64,000 nt of DNA from Carnegiea gigantea (taxonomy: Eukaryota; Streptophyta; Magnoliopsida; Caryophyllales; Cactaceae), in the NCBI GenBank assembly GCA_029747015.1, contig JAKOGI010000355.1, positions 310,001 to 374,000 of the forward strand. The letters are read 5' to 3'. The translations under genes and the position numbers were made by a program. The notes under the pieces are model-generated. The model did not search any database. It worked only from the letters and a program-made list of their open reading frames with translations, and was not told the origin of the DNA. This document shows positions 23,840 to 34,184 of this stretch, piece after piece (position 1 is the stretch's first letter; every line of letters starts with the position of its first letter).

Positions 23840-23900
<61 letters not shown>

Positions 23901-25437
23901 AAGAGAGAGTACGCACTTCTAAATATATGATATACATTACCGTATTACATCTACATTCCATGCATAAGTCAAGCCAGGAAATATGTACTTTTGACTCCAA
24001 TAGGCCACTTCATAAAACTGCAAATGAAAGCCAACTCCTCTTAGAAGCACTTAATTAATTCCTTAATTTCAGACTTACACAATTAATATTTATTATCTAT
24101 ATCGAGTTCCCAAATAATGCAACAATCTTTTCTGCAGAAACAATTTAGCTCTTAATCACTTTACTTAATACTAGGAAATTGAATCTAAACCTCTGCTTAA
24201 TCAGCTCCCTTTTTTTGGGTGAAATCACCTGATTATCTGCTAAAAAGTGGCAAAAGCAACTTAATTGCCAACCTGTAGAAACAAGCAAGAACCCGAGTTG
24301 ATATGATTCTCTCACTTCTAGTTATATTATATAATTAACCTTTGAGTACAAAAGCATATTATTAGCATTCTAATAAAGCTAAAATCCAAATGTTGTTTGT
24401 GCATAATCTCGAGAGAAAAACAAGTAATGATACGATTCATTCTACACCGTTAAGATTTCATAAGGGGGTGGTGGGTATGAAACGGCATGTACAATCATCT
24501 TTTTTGTTACGACAAATTAAGCATTGACTTCTTCGGTTCCTTCGTATATTCTTCACCCTTTCATCACATCTTAGCAGATGATAACGTGAGCAAATCCCTT
24601 CAAATAAGGACTGGCTAACGCTGTGTTTGTGTACTTACCCCCCCCCCCCCCCCCCACCCAAAAAAAAGTCTCATAGGAACTAGCATTCAGGGAGAGTAGG
24701 GGGGTGAGGTCACCGGAGGTCCGGGCCGGAAAACCCGGTCAAATAGACAAGAACTGACGAGGTTTGGGGGTGCAGGACAGTTAGGATGAATTAAACAGAT
24801 GATCTTTCAACATCACAAGTCATTCTCCTCAATAATTCCATTGCATTTTTCCCCACATCCAAACAAATTCTGTTATTCATTTTGCAAGCACTTCACATAG
24901 TCCTCCCTGAAAGCACAAAGTCAAAGACTCACCAAACATATATTACAAGTAATTAATGATTATTAGGCTTTTGATAGTAATAAACCAAAAATTTATGATA
25001 AAAGTCTTACGTTAAGATATAAAAAACACAATGTCTCATCAATTAATGAGTTCTTGGCCTAGTAATTAATTAAAACTGATACTGTGAGTACATTAGGTCT
25101 CACATTCGACTCTCTCATCCCATGTGTATTACAATTGTATGATATTGTTCTTTGTGGCTCATCTAAGCTCAATAAAGGAAAAATGCTTTTATAAATGACA
25201 TTCTCAATCATCTAATCAACTCTATTAGAACTACAAGATGCTTATATTGTTTAGTTGTGAAAGTTATAAATTGTAAAATGATATTACATAATCCATGTGA
25301 ATAATAACATCGTTCCACAATTCAGTCATGTCAATTTTTCATCCAATTTAGTACATGATGTAATAACTTTTAAACCAATATGAAACACTATTTGTATTTT
25401 TAACGTCTTGTAATAAGTTCTTTGTCAATTTCATTAT
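22915..25437. other. Intergenic downstream of GH3, simple repeats
   Basis: Contains the GH3 3' region and no further gene. Simple repeats are a TA tract (23413-23461), a TA tract running into a GA tract (23838-23900) and a C19 run (about 24639-24657). Around 25030-25190 there is a decayed SINE-like stretch resembling 48130-48260. Confidence 0.6.
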
Positions 25438-25621
25438 ATAATATATAATCAGCCAAGAATTGGCAACGGAAAGCATTAGAAGTCATGAAACAAGGAGTAG
25501 CAATAGACAGTTTGGTGTGCTCAGTGTGGATGAATTTATCTCCTCCAAAAGTTGAGTTCTTTCTTTGGCTGGCACTTCTGGACAAGTTGAACTCAAAGCA
25601 CTTGTTGTCCAGAAGGGTTTG
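25438..25621 (+). pseudogene. LINE ORF2 C-terminal fragment, upstream part (split by Copia)
   Basis: The + strand frame encodes a zf-RVT-like segment (MNLSPPKVEFFLWLALLDKL) as found near the C terminus of plant L1-type LINE reverse transcriptases. It is 5'-truncated and stops at 25621, where the Copia element begins. It continues at 30357. Confidence 0.7.
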
Positions 25622-26037
25622 GGTTAGGATCGGTTAAAAAATTGAATGAATGCAACAAATAAATCACAAAGATAATATGAACGAGTAATAACAAATCAAT
25701 ACCGGAATTCACGTGGAAAACTCAATGTGGGAAAAACCACGGACGATGATGAATCTACTATAGGGAAGATGAGTACAGGATCGATCTTTGAACGATACGC
25801 TCTAAAAGTAAGATCGATTAGAGATTACAAAATTCTCTATAACACTCTCTCACAAATCTAGGAAAGTAGAACTGAATACTCGAATGGTATTTCTGTTGGT
25901 ATTTTGAGAAAGTAGAAGGCGTGCCCTTTATAAGGGGGTAGGATAAGTGAAGAACCCACTAGAAACTCTAACCGCCACAGTTAGACAGTCGTCGTCCACC
26001 ACGGGCTATGGAGTGTAAATTGGGCCAAAACCCAACA
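25622..26037 (-). repeat. LTR C, 3' copy
   Basis: A 416-bp LTR. Its inner end is CCCAACA. The outer end reads GGTTAGG where TGTTAGG is expected, apparently a point change. The PPT (CCAAGGTAGAGAT on the - strand) adjoins at 26038-26050. Confidence 0.75.
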
Positions 26038-26050
26038 ATCTCTACCTTGG

Positions 26051-26955
26051 ACCAATTTTCACCAACTCTGGGATAACCATATCATCTAAGGGACCCCAAA
26101 GGGTAGTACCCCGCAAGGCGGACCTCGAAGGGCATGAGCGAACCAAACACCAGTTGAGTTCAAGTGACACTTGAACTTAGCTCTGAAAAGTGACTTGTAT
26201 GGACTTTTCTTCAAATAATCTATCATAGTAGATCCTTGTAGGATAGAGAGGCTTCATTGCCTCAAACCCTTTAACAAAATCTGAGTGTCCTTGGAAACTT
26301 TTAGAACTCCACCTTTAGCTTAATATTTGCATCCCTTGGAATCAAGGTGCCTAAAGAAATGAGGTTACGCTTCAAGTTAGAAACTTGATGAATATTCGAT
26401 AAAGTCCTGGCAACACCATCATGAGTCTTGATTTTAATAGTACCGATTCTAATGACATTAAATTGGGCATTGTTGCCAATGTGAACAACAGTTGAGTCAA
26501 TTGGATCATATATTGAAAACTAATCCTCATGAGGATACATGTGATAGGTACACCTAGAATCAAGAATCCAATCAGAAACGCTCCCCCTTTCAATAGAGGT
26601 AGCAAACAAAACATCACGATCAGAATCAGATTCAACAGAGGTAAATTTAGTAGGTTCATGAGGGTGTGAATGTGAATTATCTTCTTCTTGCTCCCTCTTG
26701 TTTTTCAACTTAAGACACTCAGAAATTGCATGCACTGACTTTTTACAATAACAACAAAGTTTGTTGGATTTATAATTGTCAAACTTTGATTTAGAGGTGT
26801 TCCCTTTATCAAAGGATTCACCCCTCATTGATAATCCTTCACCTTTTTCAGCACGAACTTCAAGGTCAAATTTTTCTTTGGACATTAAGTTAGCCTCAAC
26901 ATCCTCAAAAGATAAAGTATCATTATTATTGTGTAACAAAGTTTCCTTGAACACA
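26051..26955 (-). pseudogene. Broken Copia gag-protease (C-terminal part)
   Basis: Encodes the Gag segment from FKETLLHNN onward, a CCHC-type knuckle (CCYCKKSVHAISEC) with the conserved glycines lost, and a protease remnant (WILDSRCTYHM) in which the catalytic DSG is DSR. A frame-broken GAG-pre-integrase stretch follows. Homology to Gag begins sharply near 26950. Confidence 0.75.
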
Positions 26956-29788
26956 AATATACATATCCTTAAAATTAAAGTTTAAGTCTACAAATGATGC
27001 TAAAAAAATAAAATTAAAAAATCAGGACGTTGAGTGGCTTCATAGTCTCAAAACACCTGCAAAAAAAGAAAAAAAATGGAGGTTAGACTTCTCCATATCT
27101 AAAATCAAATTAGTTTAAGTACTTAATAAATAATAACAGATAACCAAGCAATCAATCAAAAACGTACACCCTAATGTAAATAAATTACTATAGACACAAG
27201 GCTAAGTATTAGATTTTAAGCCTTAATCTCCCATTGCGAACATTATTTAAGGCTATGTTAATTAAGTGATGTGTAAGAAGTTTAAAATGTCCTAGAGGAT
27301 TAAGTTGTCAAAATAAAGCGAAACGAAAATAGCTATTACAGAGACTTAGCCTATACAAAAAAACTTGGGTTACCATCCCAAAAATCCAAACCAGTTTTTG
27401 AGAACCAATCACATAAGAAGCAAAAGGCAATATTGTTGCATAAAAAGCTATATTTCTAACAAGAAGACAAAGATCAAAATAACATAGGCAATGCCCCAAG
27501 CAACAGTAGATTTGCAGATGCACATGTGCAATGAATTAAAAGGTATTACCTTAATAAGGTAGAGTCATAGAGATTGGAGACTGGAAAATCTGTAGATTTA
27601 CAGTTTAACTAAGTAATAGCAAGCTCATTTGTAGTAAACATAAGAACATGTCAATTGTCAAGCAAGTGCAAGTTCTTCACATCCTCAAATATAACTATAT
27701 AAGTTGTGCAATAAGGAGCAAATAACCTACCATGAGAACATTAATCTCTACCTTGTTAGGTTCAATGACATAGGTCTAAACTTTTTTCCCCCCTATAGTA
27801 AACATAAGAACATGAGTGTAACTAAACAGTTGACTTGTTACCAACCTAGAAACAGCTAACCCAATGAAGTGCTGATTAATATGCCATTACAAATGATCTC
27901 TAAGTTAAATGACATATCTGACAACACCATTGTTGATAACCCCTTACACGAAAGCCTAGTAAATGCGCAATTAAACAACTAACATGGTACATATATGAAC
28001 AAATGGGCAGGCATGACTAACCTCATGAGTACGTTAATGGTCCCGAGTGCCTTAATGCTTCAACTTTCTTTCATGTATCAAAAATAGTAAGCAAAAGAAT
28101 AATTAGCAACAAAATGCTAAAGCGTTAAATATTTACAACATTAGCTAGCCAATTAGGCACTCAAAATATGTTATAAAGTGTTGCTCTGCTTGTGTAAGAC
28201 ACGCATTCAATTCTCAAAGATTAGCATTATTAAACTATAGAAGGAATAGAGGATCTTCTGTGTCTGAAAGTAACTTGTCTAATTTATAGTATGTAAACTA
28301 CAAGCATACCTGCATAGGTCGCAGAAACACCAAGTTCACATAAACCATTTTATATCTTTAATGAGAAATATTACTAAATCAAGTTGAATGTATATAATAA
28401 TCAGAATTCATGCTACTTACTTAGCAACCCATGTCCGGCACCTAGAGAATACGTAGTAGGAATAGGGATGTTTGGAGAAGTAAAGAGCTTGGAAGAATCC
28501 ACGAATTACATCCTCACATGGGTCTCTATAACAGTAAATGGGTATAAGTTAGAAATTCAATATAGAGGGAAACGATTTCGTCAAGATGAATAATCATTTT
28601 GGTAATCATTAAAGAATTCTTCATATTAGAAAAACATAGTGCTAATCTGGAATAGAGGTTAATCAACTAATAATGATGGTAGAGAGAAAAAGACCCTGCT
28701 ATAGTGCTACCCTAATCAATCAATACTTGTAGGACAAAACTCAGCATACTAATTTGTCAAAGAATCATTTAACCAAATGTTGAAAACAACGATCTATGGA
28801 ATTGGTTCGACAAAGAAGGACACCAACCCAGAGTACCAAAAAGGGTGCCAAGAAATCACAACATATCTCAAGCACCAGCACTAAAATGTCCCCAGTTAGC
28901 CCTAATCAAACCTGAAAAATATTGCATAGGATAAACAAAGCTATTCGCAAATATCAACACCCCAGAACGAAATATATGTGGCCAAAGATAGATTCAATGT
29001 AATTTAATTACATAACTGGAAAACTAGACCAATCGAAAAAGATACAAGGGACAAACACACCTGATATTAGACTGAAGGCATACTCCATGGCTTTCCTTTT
29101 CAAAAATCACACTTCGTACGTTGCCATCCATAGTGCTTGGCTCATTGGCACATGAACCCAAAATCAACTGGGACTCAAAGCAAAATACAGTAGAAAAGAG
29201 GTCAGATTGCGGAAAGAAACAGAAATAAACCACCAATTTGCTAATTATCAAAACTAGGAAAACTGTACAAACCCTAGATTTCCCCATGGTAGTCCACGAT
29301 TGAAAGATACGACACGAGCAAAACAACAGAATAATCCTCAGAAGAAGAGAGAGATGCATCTATTATCATCTTAATTGATGATTTGACGGTCATCGGTGCC
29401 ACTGATCGAGGGAAATAGGTCAGTGAAATATAATTATATATTTAGGTTTTTTGGGTGTGGAGAGAAACTCGGAACTGCTTCAAGTTGTTAGTGATGAGGC
29501 TAAATGAAAACAAGAATGCAATTAGGAGGAATGTTTCAATATTACTTCTCAGTTTCCCTCTGGTTATTTTAGTTTAGGAACTCATTTTTAAGTTTGACTT
29601 TTCGTTTTCCCCCTTATATGACATTAACAATGAACATTATATGAACCAATAATAATATATTTCATATTTTGTCGTGTAAAGGTGATATTTCAATAAGATA
29701 AAACGACTACAAACATTTTTATCGTTAATATTATCTTTTTCACAATAACTTTTAGTATGAGTCGTTAAAAAATGAATTTCTAGCAGTG
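26956..29788 (-). mobile_element. Insertion in gag carrying a host gene fragment; one CACTA-like end
   Basis: 2.8 kb of non-retroviral DNA separates the two pieces of gag. The 29788 end reads CACTGCTAGAAATTC inward on the - strand, followed by an AACGACT block. This resembles the termini of plant CACTA (EnSpm) elements, which begin CACTACTAGAAA. No matching end was found near 26955, and gag codons are missing there, so the other end was probably lost with a deletion. The interior contains a gene-like segment (28421-29287) with upstream and leader sequence. The 26956-28400 part shows no supportable exon. Confidence 0.45.
28421..29287 (-). pseudogene. Captured 5' gene fragment, three in-frame exons, function unknown
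   Basis: Three exon-like pieces join in one frame on the - strand: 29287-29273 (ATG, five codons MGKSR), 29167-29061 and 28525-28421. Borders are AGG|GTTTGT, CCCAG|TTG, CAG|GTGTGT, TATAG|AGA and AA|GTAAGT, with phases 0, 2 and 2. They encode 75 codons, including SVIFEKESHGVCLQSNIR and GFFQALYFSKHPYSYYVFSR. The peptide looks like real coding sequence, but I do not recognise the family. No later exons were found, so it is called a truncated copy. It could instead be a small expressed chimera. Confidence 0.5.
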
Positions 29789-29913
29789 GTTTTACAACCA
29801 AGAGTTTTCTTCAAACCATTCTGGGTAAGAACTGCCATTATCTGAACCTTCCAGATGTTAAAACTCATTTTCCCATCGAACTTGGGAATATTGAACTTTG
29901 TGATTGTTGCCAT
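29789..29913 (-). pseudogene. Copia gag N-terminal fragment
   Basis: About 40 codons from the gag start (FNIPKFDGKMSFNIWKVQ, up to NGLKKTLG), where homology stops at the CACTA-like end. Same gag family as 26051-26955. Confidence 0.7.
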
Positions 29914-29924
29914 TCTATAATCAG

Positions 29925-29936
29925 GCTCTGATATCA
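29925..29936 (-). other. Mutated primer binding site
   Basis: The - strand reads TGATATCAGAGC, one substitution from the initiator tRNA-Met PBS, two bases after the LTR end. Confidence 0.75.
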
Positions 29937-29938
29937 CT

Positions 29939-30356
29939 TGTTAGGATTGGTTAAAAAATTGAATGAATGCAATAAATAAATCACAAAGATAATATAAATG
30001 AGTAATAACAAATCAACACCGGAATTTACGTGGAAAACCCAATGTAAGAAAAACTACGAATGACAATGAGTCACAAATCCACTATGGAGAAGAGGAGTAC
30101 AAGATCGATCTTTGAACGATACGTTCTAAAAGGAATATCGATTAGAGATTACGAAATTTTCTATAAAGCACTCTCACAAATCTAGAAAAGTGGAACTAAA
30201 TGCTCGCATTTTTGTTGGTGTTTTGAGAAGGTAGGAGGCGTGCCTTCTATAAAGGAGTAGGATGAGCGAGAAACCCGCTAGAAATCCTAACCACCACAAT
30301 TAGACAATCGCTGTCACCACGGGCCATGGACTGCAAATTGGACCAAAAACCTAACA
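29939..30356 (-). repeat. LTR C, 5' copy
   Basis: A 418-bp LTR with TGTTAGG and CCTAACA ends. It matches 25622-26037 throughout with many substitutions. Confidence 0.75.
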
Positions 30357-30948
30357 GTTTGCTGTCAAATGAAGCCAATATTTGCAGTTTCTTTTGCCTC
30401 ACATACTGAAGATCTGGATCACTTGCTAGTGCTTTGCCCATTCTCCTGGCACATCTGGTGCTGTATAGCATCACATTTGAGCCTGTAGGTCTCAAGAGGT
30501 GACTCTTTTAGACAGCTATTTGAGAGTTGGATCGCAAAGAAAGTCAACAATAAACTCAGGAAGAAGTTTTGGGTCCTATCCTTCTTCGTAGTGGCTTGGA
30601 GTTTATGGATGAAGAGAGATGAAGTGGTCTTTGAGATGCAAGATCTGCAAATGCACTATGTCAGAGTATTAAGTGGAGGGTGGCTATGTGGTCTAAGGCT
30701 TGTACGGATTCTATACCATATAACATCGATGAGCTCGCTAGACACTTTGCCTCTATCTCCATTCTATTTCCCTGAAGCCACTAGTTGGTGATTCAGGTTA
30801 CTGTCTTAGTCTTGTTTTGTTGTTTTGATGTAGTGTTTTGGCTTGTAGTTTTATGTTTCGTCTTTGTAGACTTCACTGTCAATTTGCGCTTGTGTGTACC
30901 ATGTATACCCTCGCTTTAACAATCCCCCCCCCCCAAAAAAAAAACAAT
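30357..30948 (+). pseudogene. LINE ORF2 C-terminal fragment, downstream part, with 3' end
   Basis: Continuation of the LINE at 25438-25621. Frame-broken coding remnants match the tail of plant L1 ORF2 (SNEANIC; then VAWSLWMKRDEVVF near 30585-30630; then SIPYNIDELARHFASI near 30710-30755). A non-coding 3' segment ends in an A-tract near 30939-30948. It starts with the duplicated GTTTG of the Copia insertion. Confidence 0.65.
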
Positions 30949-31825
30949 GAAGAACATTCAAGTTTGTGATCATCTACATAGAGAAACTAGAGAGAAAGAT
31001 GTGGAATTTTGCGCACATGCGTATCTTTTAGTAGTAAAATATGTAACTCTCAAAAATTTTATCGATTGTGTAAATTAACATCCATCAACCTATAGAATTA
31101 TTGAGTTTCATCTCTCCCCCTTAACAAGATATAGCTTTTTAATAGAGGAGAAAATAAATCATATGAAAACGTAAGATTTTTTTTTTTTGAATCTTGGATC
31201 TTCTATTTCACTGAAATCGAGCTACTGTTGGCCAAATAAGAGGTAGAACTTTCCCATCACAGATTTTCTCCATTCACAAGACATGAATCCGATACCTTAC
31301 TTAAGAGGAATAAGTGCCAAACCACTTGAACCGAGATGTATAGGTATGAAAAGGTAAGATATAGACCATATAAATTCATCCCTACATGAAAATCTTTTGA
31401 AAACAAATAAATACACTGGGCAAAGTAATTTATGTAGGTAATATTGAATTTTCCTCCTGTCTCAGCTCGGGGATGACTTTATGTCTTATTGATATCATGA
31501 TGGGGAAGGGGAAAAAAAAATGAAAAGAAAATCTTCATCTCTTGATATTTGTTACCAATCAAAAATATTTGTTCTTTAATTATCTTTTTGGTTCATCCAA
31601 AAGAGGGAAGGAAAGGGAAAATTATGGCCAACACCTCATCTAAAGCTAAGTTATATATTCGGTGAGCCGCATAATTAATTAACTTCATGAATGGATCGAG
31701 CTGTTCTTTATCTGGAATTGGATAATACAAATTGAATGTATATGAGTACAATTGTATATGTATCTAATGTAAGCCAGTAGAATGTATATCAATACAATTG
31801 AATACATATTTGTTAATAAATAACT
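30949..31825. other. Intergenic, no gene seen
   Basis: AT-rich, no exon or transposon end recognised. A short stretch near 31270-31340 resembles the tRNA-like part of decayed SINEs. Confidence 0.5.
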
Positions 31826-32232
31826 TAGGCCCTAGTTGGCAAACAGTTGTTAGCTATTAGATATTTGAATTAGCTGTTTATATTAGTTGTTTGGATTAAC
31901 TGTTTTTGAAAAAAGTATTTAGTAAAAACTAACTGTTTCTAAAAAATATGTTGGTAAATTTTCATTTATGCCCTTATTTATGAATTAGTTGTTAATGAGA
32001 TGTCTGTAATTTTTTTCATACTTATAGATAATTATATCATTTTCACAAAAACTTCTTCTCAAATGGCTAATTGGAATAGCTTTTTCAAAAAGAGTTTTTT
32101 GGAGTCAAACAGCTACTGCAAATAGCTCTTTACCAAATGTCCATTAGCTGTTTGACGTGGTCAAAACAGCTAAAATCCTCCTAAACAGCGATTTTTTTTT
32201 TTTTCCAAATAGCTGTTGTTACCAAACACTCT
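31826..32232. mobile_element. hAT-like miniature element, AGCTGTTT-rich
   Basis: The left end (GGCCCTAGTTGGCAAACAG) and right end (AGCTGTTGTTACCAAACACTC) are inverted relatives of each other. The interior is full of short TTAGCTGTTTG and AACAGCTA repeats in both orientations. Such 'GTTTGGCAAACAG' elements are common plant hAT MITEs. No exact target duplication was read. Similar relics lie at 47792, 61225 and 62257. Confidence 0.55.
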
Positions 32233-32901
32233 TTACTCAACTTAGCCTTGCTGCTACAAAAAAATTTAGTTTTGTTTTGGCCAAACCATTATTAAATGGC
32301 ATAAGTGCTACAATTCATTTCGCAGATGATTTCCACTGAAATTATTCCAGAAAACAAAGGTCTAAAGGCAAGGAACGGGGAGCTCTAAATACATGCTTGA
32401 GCCCACAATTTTGGGTATATAAATTGGGACAATTCTCAATGGGTGTCCAAATTATTATTATTTTTAACAAAATCAAGCAAATTAAAGCAAACTTTAAACA
32501 CTCTTCAGGCCCAATAGTTTACACGGGCCACCATTGGGCCCGTACTAAATCTCCGGCCCAACAGAAGAAGGTGGCCCAATAAGCTGAAGTCTTGGTGCGT
32601 GATGAGTGCTAGGTACTACCACTAAAATGTAGCGATCACCTTCATTCATTGGTTATTGTTGGGATTGAATTAAAGTTCACCTTCATAAAGTAAATAAAGG
32701 TGATTAAAAGTGTAAATAACATCCTTGAATTTGACACCTTGAATGTGAATTGCCTTTGATTCCTTCATCAAAATATAAAAAAGAACAAGTTTCCCCATCA
32801 AATGTTCTTATCAAATTAGCTAATTCAATGGAATGACCAAAGATAACTGCTAAAGCAAAATGCTAGCGGACTGATTGTAATTACTATTTGTGTCTAAGAA
32901 C
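32233..32901. other. Intergenic, no gene seen
   Basis: No exon supported. Part (32490-32580) has repeated GGCCCA motifs, which can be TCP-binding-like, but there is no gene nearby for them to serve. Confidence 0.45.
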
Positions 32902-32909
32902 GTAACAAG

Positions 32910-33567
32910 TAGGGATGACAATTACATCTAAATTCAATGTATATACAATTCGATCCGAGGTTGATTTGAATTCCAAAAAAGATATTCGAATCTAAATCTT
33001 TAAAAAAAAAAAAAATAATAAATTGAATCCGAGTCGGATTAGGATCGGTTTCGGATGAAGATAATATCCAAGTTCGATATTCCAATCTGATTCAACTATT
33101 TTGTTAAATAATTAAAATTCAGATCTAAAAGTTTACAATTCTAAAGCATACCCTTGAATCTCAACCCTAAGTCACTAACACCTACCCCCATTAGTCGCTT
33201 AGTCATCTCTCTCTCTCTCTCTCTCTCAACCTTAGAGTCTTAGTCTCACTCCATTTCTGTCCAGCTTGTCGGCATAGTCTGCCTCCTTATCACTTATCAG
33301 TCTCTCGTAGTTTAGCATTAAATGTTCAAATATTCTGTTGGTGTGATAGGAATGCGTATGTTATAACATCAATGGGCAGAAGGAAATCAATTCGTATCGG
33401 ATTAAATCTGACTCTGATCATATCCGAATTGAAGCATATTTGGAGGTTACCTCCGGTTCATTGGATTGGATTCAGATTGGATTTTAGGATCAGAAACTTA
33501 ATCGAATAAAGATTTGAATGTTGCAACATCCAACCTGAATCTGGTCCGTTGTCGTCCCTACTCCCTA
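32910..33567. mobile_element. hAT-like miniature element with perfect 8-bp target duplication
   Basis: A 658-bp element beginning TAGGGATGACAAT and ending TTGTCGTCCCTACTCCCTA, with the terminal inverted repeat TAGGGA..GACAA. It is flanked by exact GTAACAAG copies (32902-32909 and 33568-33575). The inner region has short GGATCGG and TTCGGAT type motifs in both orientations, as in hAT subterminal repeats, and a CT microsatellite near 33207-33228. No transposase. Confidence 0.75.
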
Positions 33568-33813
33568 GTAACAAGAGCCTGCTCGTATGGAATGTAATCT
33601 TGTAGAAAAGAATTCATTCAAATTAAACCTTATCTTATACTCAAATTTAATCTTGTACGCTCCAAGGTTTTGTCGTTTTAAGCCTAACTTTGGCTTATTG
33701 AAGGCTATAAAAAAGCCAATTATGATTACTAAATATGAAGACGTAAAAAGTACCTGTCCAAAGGTTGTCTTAGACTCAAATCTAATTCTAGGGTTTTCTC
33801 ACTTTGAGTCTAA

Positions 33814-34184
33814 GGGCATTTTCAGCCTAACTTTCAAAAATTGGAACTCAAGTATATCACATCAATAAAAGTTTTAACTTTTTTGAACTTGTATTTTATC
33901 ACTTCTCTAATCTATGGAACTCAAATTTTAATTACCCAATAAAAATATTTGTCATGGACCTACCTTATAACACACAACTCTTTTCTTAATCACATAAAAA
34001 TTATACATTATACACAAAAAAAGGAAAAAAGCAAAAATATTAAAAAAATACAAAAGCGGACCTCGGGGCAGACCGCAGACATGGTCCCCACGTGAGTCAC
34101 ACTTAGCATTTTCTGGGTTGGGAGACAACCGGGTGACACGCGGAGCCCATGCCCTTACATGCGTGTCACCTGTTGGGAGTGCCC
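33814..34184. mobile_element. Harbinger-like miniature element
   Basis: A ~370-bp element beginning GGGCATTTTCAGCC after a TAA and ending GTTGGGAGTGCCC. The left half is collinear with the 16958 element. The G/C-rich right half differs. The right-hand duplication is not readable. Confidence 0.5.

Larger units (their letters stand above)
25622..30356 (-). mobile_element. Copia-type element inserted in a LINE, gag interrupted by 2.8 kb
   Basis: A 4735-bp insertion on the - strand flanked by exact GTTTG duplications (25617-25621 and 30357-30361). On the - strand: LTR (30356-29939), a mutated PBS, the first ~40 codons of gag, 2.8 kb of foreign DNA, the rest of gag-protease with frame damage, PPT, LTR (26037-25622). 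About 140 gag codons are missing at the junction. As in the other two Copia elements of the window, integrase, RT and RNase H are absent. LTRs are more diverged than those at 5182-8754, so it is older. Confidence 0.8.

Noticed and set aside
23693..24000. Open frames rich in LSLSLS and YIYIYI
   Set aside because: Translation of the TA/GA microsatellite at 23838-23900.
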